From NCBI GenBank assembly GCA_029962745.1, contig CM057152.1:21463250-21527249 (forward strand): DNA of 64,000 bases. Reading direction: 5' to 3'. Under the pieces are notes generated by a model. That model searched no databases and was not told the DNA's origin. It saw nothing but the letters and a program-made list of their open reading frames with translations. Numbering within the stretch: the first letter of the stretch is position 1; every line of letters begins with the position of its first letter. The translations under genes were made by a program, and so were the position numbers. The DNA comes from Echinometra lucunter (taxonomy: Eukaryota; Echinodermata; Echinoidea; Camarodonta; Echinometridae). Positions 33,806 to 45,199 of this stretch are shown here, in pieces.

Positions 33806-35690
33806 TATTACACTGTATGTAATAAAACATAATGTGCTCTTTGAAAAAAGGGATTTGAACTGAGATACCACTGGCAGAATGAGGTTATGTTATAAAGAAC
33901 AAACCCTTTTGCTTTTCAGCTACTATATAAAATCACTTTGTAATAATTTTTGTGAATGATTTGTTGCTTATGATTTTGAGTTGATTTATTGACTAATTTG
34001 AACTAATGGTTGTCCAAAGTTGTCCAAAATGAAAGAGTGGTGTCATGTTTTGATGACTGTTTCATGTTAGAAAATATCTTGTTTGTAAACTTGTAAATGC
34101 TTTTATCATCACGTTTGCTTGGAAAAATGATCGTTTTTGAATCTCTGTGCATCTTCTAGACTTGATGATTTCAAGAAAATTTATCAGTAACTAGAAACTA
34201 CCATGAATTTTATACGCGCAATGTTTGAATGCCTATCCTGTTTGGTCCACAGTTGTGTCCCTGTACCTGGGTAAATTTAATCGGTCACTGGAGTTATTTG
34301 TCTTACATATTAAAATGCATACATATACCATCAATATGCAGCCAGTAAAAGTATTGCTAGAACAGACTCTACATTCATCTTGCTTTATTTATGTGATACT
34401 TATGAAAATTAACAGTTTGAACTTGCTTGTATTATCATGTACATAATATTTATTGATACAAAGATAAGACTACTGAATAACAATGTAATAGACTGAAATA
34501 TTTTTAATGAAATTAAATTCAGTAAAAGAAAAATAAGCCATGAATGTGTTAAACCTCACAGGAAAGTATTCAAAGTATTGATGAGTGTGAAAATTTGTCA
34601 GTCACATATTAAGAAAAAAGAATAAATCTTCGACGATGTGTGATGTTCATATAATATGTAAATTAAATTATTGAAACATATGTGTAAATTGAGCCTTGAG
34701 AGTTAACATGTATCAAAGCTACTGAGATGTAGAAATGTAAGACAATGATGTAACTCCTATATTTATTTGGATTTTCCTTCTATAGCATATGTGGTTGGTC
34801 TTGTGTTTTGCTTTTCACATAATGGAGAAATATTATAATAAACTATCTGTAATAATATATAAATGGTTGTTCATGTGTTTGAAACTGGAAATATAGTGTT
34901 CTAATTGTAGCTATGAGGAAAGTTTTGGTGCTTTTATTTTCATGTTAATCCAACCCAATTTGTAAATGTAATCTGGATTTCTGCTGGGTGGAAAACATTA
35001 AAATACCTCTGAATCCAACAATATTTCAGGGGAAAAAAACCAACAAAAATACATGATGCCTGGCAATGGATCGAATGGAAAATACGGAATAGCAAAACAA
35101 GAGAACCTAATGTGAAATGAGAACTTATGAACTGTTGATACAGTGGACAGTAGTTTTTTCAGTCTATGAAAAACCAGAACCATTTTAAATTTCTTGAAGA
35201 TTTTGATAGTATTCCAACAATGTTTTGATTTGTAACACAAATGATTCTAAGGAGCTTGGACATATGGGTATACAGACATACATATGAGGTAGTCATTTCA
35301 ACACTTAAATCAGAATTGTATTTCATTAAGGTTTTGACTAAGTATAATGCTTAGCCAACTTTAGTATTCAGTTGAATCTCTCAGCTAAGTATTTAATTCT
35401 AAAACTAAGATAGCTCTCTAGCAGACTCAAGTCAATATTTTGGAACCTTAATTGCATGGGCAGACTTGCGCATACCATGTCTACAGCACATCCATAGGGT
35501 CATGGTCATGAGGTCGCCTACTTTTGCGTTACATGGTGATTCTACCTTCAGTAGTGTACTTCTAACTTTGAAAACTGCTATCTCATAAAGTATTAACCCT
35601 ATGGTAGCAAAAGTATATATTTTGTGAAAGGAAATTACAAGACGAATCTAAATATGCACTACAAAATGTCTCATTGTGTAAGATAAAAGA
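33806..35690. other. Non-coding; possible 3' UTR end
   Basis: AT-rich with no supported gene start. AATAAA-type signals at about 34621 and 34838 are candidate polyadenylation sites for the two-exon gene upstream. No GT-rich downstream element was certain. Confidence 0.35.
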
Positions 35691-35746
35691 ATTGAGTAGA
35701 AGAAATAACCAGTTGTCTCACGATGTAGCAAACGTAGTAGGAAAGC

Positions 35747-35780
35747 GACGTTTCGTCTGCAAGCTGCTAGACTTCGTCAG
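35747..35780 (-). ncRNA. Hammerhead-ribozyme-like core (left arm)
   Basis: Mirror image of the right-arm motif, with identical core blocks on the - strand. Confidence 0.5.
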
Positions 35781-36142
35781 GCAATGAGCAAAGACGCTGC
35801 TGCGCACGGGTTATATAGCGTCGGGAGCTATTGTCTGGCTCCACTCGGGCGTGAGCCGCGCTGTGATTGGCCGGAGCCGCTGGCCAATCAGGGTCCGCGT
35901 TGGTGCTTGGTGCCCGCTGGAGCGTGCACCGCGCGCTGTGAACGGTGGATGCAGTATGCCGTCGGATACTGCATCCACCGTTCACAGCGCGCGGTGCACG
36001 CTCCAGCGGGCACCAAGCACCAACGCGGACCCTGATTGGCCAGCGGCTCCGGCCAATCACAGCGCGGCTCACGCCCGAGTGGAGCCAGACAATAGCTCCC
36101 GACGCTATATAACCCGTGCGCAGCAGCGTCTTTGCTCATTGC

Positions 36143-36176
36143 CTGACGAAGTCTAGCAGCTTGCAGACGAAACGTC
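36143..36176 (+). ncRNA. Hammerhead-ribozyme-like core (right arm)
   Basis: CTGACGA (36143-36149) is followed by a stem, GTCT-A-GC ... GC-AGAC with loop AGCTT, then GAAAC (36169-36173) and GTC (36174-36176). All invariant blocks of the hammerhead core are present in order. Stem III would be minimal, as in the dimer-type hammerheads of Penelope-like elements. Cleavage activity is not shown by sequence. Confidence 0.5.
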
Positions 36177-36232
36177 GCTTTCCTACTACGTTTGCTACAT
36201 CGTGAGACAACTGGTTATTTCTTCTACTCAAT

Positions 36233-39200
36233 CCTTCACCACGATGAACCTCTTCCACATCATCTCTCAGATAAAAGAATTGTGTGACCATAAATACAGA
36301 AATTTTAATCATTCTTATTATCTAATTGTTTTCACCCTAAATTTTTTGTGGCATTTATAGGGCTATTCTAATGCTCTACCGGTATTCTTGTAGGAGACAT
36401 GCAGACCTTTACAACAAGGTTTAATTGTCTAGGGTTTATAATCATGTATTAACTAAAAAAGATCACATTTCTTTTTGGTCCAAAAAATATCATTTTTTAA
36501 ATGAGCCACTGTATATAATATTCTATTATATTTCTATGACAGCTACGCTTATTCTTAAGTCATAATATGGTTAATCTGAGTATGATAGCTTTAATTTGGA
36601 ATGAAAATGTAGACATGTCGCAAGTTTTGACTAAACTATTGACACTTCCCCTAACTATTTAAAAAATATAAGTTCTGTATTGACATCACAATGGTTATCA
36701 CCAATTATTTTGCCTAAAAGTCAGCTTGCTAAAGTAAAATGCTTGAGTGGGACCTGAATATGAGTTAAGCCATTTTACTTAGCCAAGTAAAATGCTAAGT
36801 AAAATACTAGTTTATAAAAGGCATTTTTTGGTCACATTTTCACAACTCATAATTTTAATCATTATGAATCATACTGACATTTTTATGCAATTCTATTTGA
36901 TATATATACTATGAAGAAGAAACCTAACTTTTCTGTGAAGGGGAAAGTTGGAAGAAATGAGCGAAGTTGAAAATATTGGAGCACAACATTATTTTTTGCC
37001 AGGCCTATGTAAAACTGATGAGCCTGAATGTATGTATGACAAATTTATGCTATTTTTTACAAATGCAATGGACTATCAAATCATAATCTGAACAAAACCA
37101 TTCTTCCTCTGGCCTGCGCATAATTCCACAGTCGGCAAAGGTACTGCACAATGATAGCCACTGCATATAAACAGTATTAAGAGTGCCTTTCAATACAGTA
37201 CTGCAACTACTTTGGGAGAAATTTTCTAAACACGTTTTCAAAGGAGACAGGAAAACAAAAATCTATAAGATTCATTGATCTAAGGGATCTGCTTTCCATT
37301 CATTTACTGTAGCTGCATTTTTTATTGAGTCAACATTCTCCTTATATGGGTCAGGTGACGGATTTTAATTTGGGCAGCAAATTTTACTGCAAGAAAATAT
37401 AAAGCAAGAAGAACAAGTGAATCAACAAATTACGCGATGCGTAATATATGTCCCCACCGGAAGTGTAGATTTTTGGAATGGTGTTAGTTTTTGTAATTTC
37501 TAGATCCTTCTAGGTAAATATGAGGTACTATTGAGAAGAATATAATAGAATAGAATAAAAGAATAGAAGAGAAGCATTTTCATTGATTTTAAATAAATTT
37601 TTATAAAGTTGCATAATCAATTTCAAAATTCTATGAAGAAGTTTTGAAGCCCTCACCAAGGCCTTTCAAAATTTTAGTCGTTTCTCATCAACAGGAACCT
37701 TGGGAACCTTGAATTATCTTTTACGAAATAAACATTTCATCAAAAACACATCTCCTTTAATTTTGTAAATATCTCAACATGTTTTTTTTTCTCCATTCAA
37801 GCAGAATAGGGCAAGTATGCAAGGACATATTTGCTATAATCTGGGAAAAGGGCATTAAAAATGATATTTTCTTTGAAATAAATTTCTAGTTTAGAGCATT
37901 TGTTTAAAAAAAAACCAACAGAAGATAAAATGAGTGTTTGATTAACAGATAAGAACAACATGCCAATTTGCAATTCCAACTTGTTTTCCTAAATATTTTA
38001 CCTTCTTTTTAATTGTTCGGGAGTTTTAAACTTCATTATTTGCACTTTTTTGTATCAGTTTTCCTCCTTCCCCCAAAACCTTACCATGAGGGATTTTCAA
38101 ATACAGTCTTCCACAAATCATAAAGGTAATATCTAAATTTTGAGATTAAAAAAAAATTAAATATAATTAAAGTTAGATATAAAAAATCATATACAGAAAT
38201 CTTTATTTCAAAAAATCTTATTTATTTTACAAGTATCAAAAGCCACCATATGCCCTTAATCCTATTCCAGCATTTCTTTAAAGTAAGACCAAATGGCAAT
38301 GATTTCTAGAACACATGAAGGACATATGGCCACATCTTGGTGAACTATTTAATTAGGATCTGTTACAATTGCATCATGACGCACTTTGAAATCGTACACC
38401 CTATATCATGATATCATCAAGAGGCTCTTGTCCTCCATTACAAGCCCCCGTCCCCGCCCCTAAACATGAGCATTGCATCCTGTGGCCTACGAGCCAAATG
38501 GGAACAGGCCAGAGATGTAAATACCAACACATTGTTGGTATGCAATGGGCAAAGTGCCAATGTCTTGATGTATTGGATATGTCATGTTACTTCCTCAGTC
38601 TACATTCAAGACCCTGAAATCACGCATTTGGTAGTCATATGAGGATTCAAGGAAGATATGCTACGGTTAGCCTACATTAATCATGTGAGATAATTATCAC
38701 TAAGAGAGAGAAAAAAATGTTTTCATGAAAAATAACCCCCTACAACTTGTAAAATGAAAAATTGAGCATTCATGCCTCACTCTACTACTTTGAGCCCACC
38801 TATTGAAGAATTCAAGTAAAAAAGTGTAGAGGCGGTACTACGTAGGAGGGAGAGGTCGAGGTCTTATAATATTATGAAGGAGGAAGTACAAGAGAGCAAG
38901 CAACATCCAAGTTTAGGTGGAAACATACGGTCTTTTCGGCATTGGCATAGAAAGGTCCTCATTACTGGGGGGGGGGGGGGGGGGTGGGGATGATTCCCCC
39001 ATAGGTATATATTTATATACATATATTTATACACCCACTTCAGAAAGTGGGGGGGGGGGGAGGGGGATGCATACCCCTCATTCCCATCCCCCCATCCATG
39101 CCCCTGCTTTCCATTTTCCATTCTCCCTGCTTCAAATCTCTACTTACATAGATTTACTATCTAAACTTATCCAAAGCTTTGGGAAATCTGCCAATAATCC

Positions 39201-40295
39201 ACATTATCGTTTTCATTCACTTTCTGTTCTGATGGAGTACGTAGAATTGCAAAAGGGATGGCAAAATAAGAAGGTTCTGTATGTTGAATGATTTATAAAC
39301 ATTATGAAAAGGATTTTGTAAACTTCCAAGAAATATGAGTTCAGAAAGTATCATCGCTTGAATTGTTTATTTTTTTCAATTGGTCAACAGATGGCAGCAT
39401 ACAAATTGCAACAGAGGACAGTTTAATGACGTACAGCAGTGAGTGTATGTGACTATACATGTACAGTGGTACACCCTAAATTTCTGCGACTTAAAGCAGG
39501 GACTACTCCAAAAGTTGATTAAAATTCTTAATCTAATAGACTTATTGATCAAAATTTCATAATCTACTTTTGAAGTTGTCACTAATTACAATCAAATTAG
39601 ATATTTCTAAACTAAGATATTTAGAAAGTACAAGGTACTAAATTCCAAAGCCTTAATCAACTACATGGTAACTGTTGTTTAGAGTACAAAGTTCAGTCCT
39701 GACAATGTTTTTTCTGTTTTTTTTTTTCTGGTCAGTACTAGAGAAGTTGAAAGTAGTGCAAACTGTATGAACACTTAGAAACTGTCATATTCTGATGGCT
39801 TTGTGACAATTTATGAAGGAATATTGTTGTATGTTTTCTCATTAACATTTTATGCTTGAAAGAGCAACTGGATGCTTCATTGTTTTGAAAAATAACCTTT
39901 TTGGTAAGGTTTGACATTTAACCTTTAAGCTTGCCTCATTTGGATGACAGAAAAAGAACACCATTGTCCATGATTATACAGAAAGATAAACCAGGCTATC
40001 AGTCTATATTGGGAAAATAGCCAACAAATCATATACTCATCTAATACAAAAATACAAGTGAACTGAATGCAATCTGCAATGGCAAATGGAATTTTCATGA
40101 TCATGATTGAAAATTGAACACTTCCTTGAATAGACCTGATATCTAATGAATAATTTTTACCTCAGAACAAATATTAATTCTAGTGACATTTGAATTTTGT
40201 ACCCTTTTAAAAAGGTTGCTTCTGCTCATTAAAGTGTGAAATAATTAAAGATTTTTCATTGTCATTTGATAGAAAAGACTCTGGGCTATCTACAT
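36233..40295. other. Non-coding stretch up to assembly gap
   Basis: No supported gene. 37575-37670 resembles the unit of transposon family C (TTTCAAAATTCTATGAAGAAG). 38966-39070 is a small foldback-like segment bounded by runs of 21 and 13 G around a TATATATTTATATACATATA centre. The rest is AT-rich. Confidence 0.4.
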
Positions 40296-40795
40296 NNNNN
40301 NNNNNNNNNNNNNNNNNNNNNNNNNNNNNNNNNNNNNNNNNNNNNNNNNNNNNNNNNNNNNNNNNNNNNNNNNNNNNNNNNNNNNNNNNNNNNNNNNNNN
40401 NNNNNNNNNNNNNNNNNNNNNNNNNNNNNNNNNNNNNNNNNNNNNNNNNNNNNNNNNNNNNNNNNNNNNNNNNNNNNNNNNNNNNNNNNNNNNNNNNNNN
40501 NNNNNNNNNNNNNNNNNNNNNNNNNNNNNNNNNNNNNNNNNNNNNNNNNNNNNNNNNNNNNNNNNNNNNNNNNNNNNNNNNNNNNNNNNNNNNNNNNNNN
40601 NNNNNNNNNNNNNNNNNNNNNNNNNNNNNNNNNNNNNNNNNNNNNNNNNNNNNNNNNNNNNNNNNNNNNNNNNNNNNNNNNNNNNNNNNNNNNNNNNNNN
40701 NNNNNNNNNNNNNNNNNNNNNNNNNNNNNNNNNNNNNNNNNNNNNNNNNNNNNNNNNNNNNNNNNNNNNNNNNNNNNNNNNNNNNNNNNNNNNNN
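40296..40795. other. Assembly gap, exactly 500 N
   Basis: 500 consecutive N. The second gap in the window is the same length, so this is a placeholder and the true size is unknown. Any frame read across it is meaningless. Confidence 0.99.
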
Positions 40796-41468
40796 AAACA
40801 ATGCGAGCGCGCAGCGCGAGCTGAGAATTTTGATTTAACAATTTGTGTAAATCAAACAAAATAATGAAAGCTTGATGTGATTTTATCTTCATAAATCGAT
40901 GGGGTGGGAAAAGGAGGAAAAGACTTACCAAGGAGGAGCAGACCTACATGTAGAATGGGGGAGCAGTAAAAAGGGATGAGAATAATGAGAGATGAGGAAG
41001 GATACGAAGAGGAAAAAGGAAGATAAAGAAAAAGATGCAAGAAGATCACGAAAAGAGAGAATAAGTACAAGAAGAAAATGAAAAAGAAGAATAACGAAGG
41101 AAAAGTGTACGCCTGAATTATATTGATTGTCATATTAACTTTATAATAACGTCGACATAATTATAAAACAGAATTCATCAGGTTCTTTATCATTACACCA
41201 ATGATATGAACTTATGCACATATATGCCTACGTCTTTTGCTTGATAGAACACCGACCCCCCCCCCCCCCCCCCTCCATTAGAGCGAGAACAATATTGTGC
41301 TCTCTCATTAATATTGATTTCGATAAGGAGATCGGGAAACGCACGCCGTTAATAGTAATTTACATTATTTGTATACCACTTACGAGTGAAGAACAAAATA
41401 TTATCTAAACGCTTAGGAAAATATAGAAAGAGAGAAGGAATTTCACCAACAAGGCAAACGCCAAGCGT
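40796..41468. other. Non-coding stretch
   Basis: Purine-rich low-complexity sequence at about 40900-41105 and a C18 run at about 41256-41273. No supported gene. Confidence 0.45.
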
Positions 41469-42872
41469 TGTCTCGCCTGCATATTGCAGTCATGAAGAGA
41501 CTGCATGTCAAAACTATGCTATATGACTTCTGAGGCTGTCAGCAGTTTAGGGGGTGAATTGTGGTTCTGACAGTTTACATATGCAATAATGGTATAGGCC
41601 TACTTTATCCCTAGGAAATCAGATAACACTAAGAATGCTGTTAATACTATGAAGCTATAATTATTTCCATGCAAGTAAGGAAATGAATGTTAGTGAAAAA
41701 GAATGTAACTGATAATAATGTGAGTAAAATTGTAAAATTAAATTAATTATTAAGGTGTTATGGCAAACTTATTGTTTGAAAAAATGGAGGAAAGGTTGTG
41801 CATGAAAGATAAATATAAAAACTTATTGTGTGTGATTTTTAGCCATCTTGCCTTCACTTTAGCAGTAGGGTTTTCTAAATTGATCTGTGTGCATATGATA
41901 AGTAAATGATAATTAAATAAATAAATAAATGAATAAAAAAATAAATAAATAAATAAACAAATATATGAAAAACAGTAACAAGTAAAATACAAAATCTGGT
42001 TCAGGTATAGAGAGTAGTGAGTTCACTGCTATTATACAGTAAACTGTAGAATGAACTCTGTTGAACTGAAGTAAAATGTTAGTGTTAAAAAGTATCAAAT
42101 TATAAAGTTCATGTCATTACAGGAACAAAGTGGTGTAAATCATAGCACAGTGCCAGTCATGGAAAGTTCATTGACCTTTAACCTTAATCAAATTCAATTC
42201 ACATTCAAACTTGACCTGCACCTTCAAGAGATGGACCTCTGGTATGAATTTGGTGATTCCACGTCAAAGCTATAGAAAGTTATTAGGTGTACAACATAGC
42301 ACAGTGCCAGTTATGAAAAGTTCATTGACCTTTGACCTTTGACCTTAATCAAATTCAACTCATACTCAAACTTGACCTGTGCCTTCAAGAGATGTACCTC
42401 TGGTATAAATTTGGTGATCCCACCTCGAAGCTATAGGAAGTTATTGTGTGTACAGCACAGTGCCAGTCATGGAAAGTTCATTGACCTTTGACCTTTGACC
42501 TTAATCAAATTCAACTCACATTCGAACTTGACCTGCACCTTCAAGAGATGGACCTCTTGTATGAATTTGGCAATCCTACCTCGAAGGTATAAATAGTTAT
42601 TGTGTGTACAATATAGCACAGTGCCAGTCATGGAAAGTTCATTGACCTTTGACCTTTGACCTTATTCAAATTCGACTCATATTCGAACTTGACCTGCGCC
42701 TTCAAGAGATGGACCTCTGGTATGAATTTGGTGATCCCACCTTAAAGCTATAGAAAGTTATTGGGTGTACAACACAATTGTTGACGACGACGCCGCCGAC
42801 GACGCCGACGACGCCTACGCCGACACCGGAAATAGTGATACCTATGTCTCGCTCCGCTACGCAGGCGAGACA
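41469..42872 (+). mobile_element. Tandem-repeat transposon, family B
   Basis: The left end is TGTCTCGCCTGC (41469-41480). The right end is a hairpin, TGTCTCGC-tccgctac-GCAGGCGAGACA (42845-42872), made from the same terminal motif. About 640 bp of single-copy left sequence, including an (AAAT)n run at about 41917-41955, is followed by four ~155-160-bp units with GCACAGTGCCAGT(C/T)ATG at about 42145, 42299, 42455 and 42616. Three of the four contain TTGACCTTTGACCTTTGACC. A GACGAC/GCCGAC repeat (42781-42825) precedes the right hairpin. Non-coding. Sequence unrelated to families A and C but the same plan. Confidence 0.65.
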
Positions 42873-45199
42873 AAAATTAAATTAGTTGCACAGTTCACAG
42901 TAGGCTGTAAACAATAGAGAGGCTTCACATGCGGCGGGAAAAGCTATTTAACCCCCCCCCCCCCCCCAAAAGAGTTTTAACTGGATTTGAATTTCTCTCT
43001 TCAATCTGCTTGTTGAATACTTCCTGGTAGATATTCCAGAGTTGGATCTACGGGGGGGGGGGGGGGGAGAAGCCCGACCCCTCCCTCTATTGGCGGAGCA
43101 AAAAAGGGGGAAAGAAAGACAAAAAAAAAGAAAAGGGAAATGAGAGGAGAGAAAAAACATAGGAGGAAAACTGTTGAATTAGTCATAATTTGCACTATTG
43201 TTCGGCTAAACCGCTTTACTAATAAATATAGGTTTCTTTTTTCGACTCGCCGTATGGCCGCCGTAGAGCAAATGTGACCGAGGTATTACCATTTCATGTA
43301 CGTTTATTGATATTTTTTTTGCATATTTAAATATGCAAGCTATAGAATGCAGCTATATATACGATTAAGAGGTGAAGTACAAAGTTGGAAGGGAAACTAT
43401 AGGCCAAAGAGGCTTTCGTATTACTAACTTTACGTCGGTAAATCATGTTTACTTTAGACACTGGGAATCTAATTTGCAATATTTGACACACACACATTGC
43501 AGATTAATTCCGATATTTGATAGAAAGAATAAATCAACGGCAATATACACGTATTGTACAATTCAAACGTGAAGGTTAAAAAAAAATAGGTGAAGAAAAA
43601 ATTTAGAAAAAATCACAGGAAGAAATGAAGTTGGATGAAAAAAAGGAACCATCAGAATTAAGTTGACAAAATTGAATATTGTAAGTAGAACAGGAAAATT
43701 GAAAGAAATGATTAAGCCCGCCCCCCCCCCCCAGCGGACTGGTTTGAAGGGGGATCACCATGCATAAAATCATGGTACTTGTGGAGGCCTCGGCCCCAGA
43801 CCCCTTTGGTTCTGTGGCTCCTGGATGGTAATCAAGAACACTAGGTCACAGAACACTCTAGATCACAGGGGAAATTTATATAAGAGAATAAAGACTGATC
43901 CCAGGTAAAAAGATCGTATAGATTTTCCTGTCCAATATCATGTCGGAGTGATTTAAATGTGTTAATTTGCATTTTAATTCACGTGATACTTTTCATCGGT
44001 CATTCAAAGTTCAGAATGGGATTAATAGAAGACGCTATAATTCCTTTATAAATACTCAACTCGATTCATGGTCAAGACTACCTAACTTTGATAATTTCAA
44101 TATTTATTTTTAAGTGCTTTTGATTTCGTTCGAAGGTAAAGATGTTTGTAATGGTCTTACAAAGTAACGAAAGTACTTTTTGTTCTGAATTTCGGGCAAT
44201 GAAATTTAAAAATTGTGCACTTAAGCTATAATTACCGATATGACAGCTTGAGCATCCAATTTATTTCTTAAAGTTGAATTTAATGATATCTTATTCATTT
44301 GTCTTGCACGGCATCTGTATTATGTGTGAATATATAAGTTTCTAGAATTTAAATGTTAAAACAAATGCAGTGGCGTACCTAGGATTTTCCACGGGGGGGG
44401 GGGGCAAAATCGCCAAAAAAGTCCTCAACAGGATATAAAGGACATTTCACAGCAAAAACAAATTGACAAGTAAAATAAAAAAAGGTCTTCAATTTCTCGC
44501 CAGGGGGGGGGGGGGGGCAGGGATAGGTTCCTTGCATGGGTTGTGGCTCGTCAGCGGGGGGGGGGGGGGGGGGTAGTCTGCCCCCCCCCGTAGGTATACG
44601 CTTGTGAACATACGTATAGTAAGAGTAAAATTGATGTGCACTTTGGCTAAATTAAACATAGGCCTATGTTCAGCTCAAATTTGGATTTCAACAATGCCCT
44701 TAGTTTTCAGCCTTTTTTCCACAAAAAACGTTTGCATTTTATGTATTATTATTATTTTTTTGTCACAGTAGCGTTTCAATGTAATGATTTAAATGCCATC
44801 ATATTTGGACCCAGGTATGATTTATATTGCATCTTTTGCGAGGGTTTTTGCATTCGTTTACAAAGATGTTAAGGACAATTCCATATTTTTCCTTTTCACC
44901 CGACAATGCTGACTGTGTGGGCTCAGTGTGATTAAAAAAAAAAAGAATCTTACCCGCGCCTGAACACTTACTTTCAGAAATTCAATATCTTAACGGTATG
45001 TTCTTCAAAATAAAACAACATGCTCGTGCTAAAGGGCTAAATCTTAATTGTTCTATTAAAGAAATGAAATCTAAATCTAATTGAACCTTGTCATATACTG
45101 AAACCCGAAACGAAAAATTATCAAAAAAAATTGTGAAAGCGTAACTTTGGAAAATATATACCCCACTGGACTACGCACACCGATACAAAGACACAACGA
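42873..45199. other. Non-coding, with G-run repeat remnants
   Basis: No supported gene. C or G runs of 10-18 occur at about 42951, 43052, 43720, 44392, 44503 and 44556. Around 44371-44605, GTGGCGTACCTAGGATTTTC on the left and CGTAGGTATACG on the right look like inverted ends of one G-rich element. GGCGTAACTAGGATTTC at 58941 and its complement at 59750 are the same motif. Confidence 0.45.

Larger units (their letters stand above)
35691..36232. mobile_element. 542-bp palindrome; paired Penelope-like pLTR segments
   Basis: Two arms of ~265 bp are mirror copies around 35961-35962, with only a few differences at the centre. Each arm, read outward, has inverted CCAAT boxes, a TATATAA box (36106-36112 on +; 35811-35817 on -) and, ~30 bp further, CTGACGA ... 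GAAACGTC (36143-36176 on +; 35747-35780 on -). The core and the intervening GTCT...AGAC stem match the hammerhead ribozyme pattern CUGANGA-stem II-GAAAC-GUC. Such motifs are known in the pseudo-LTRs of Penelope-like elements. GC and CpG content is far above the surroundings. No reverse transcriptase is nearby. Confidence 0.6.

Noticed and set aside
35767..36156. Four ~83-101-codon frames in mirrored pairs
   Set aside because: They are the two arms of the palindrome in two frames each. High GC content lengthens chance frames.
40259..40931. Frames across the first N gap
   Set aside because: Ns are not sequence; almost all of the residues are unknown.
42110..42790. Satellite DNA independent of a transposon
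   Set aside because: The array sits between matching terminal motifs and a hairpin, as in the two other families, so an element is the better explanation.
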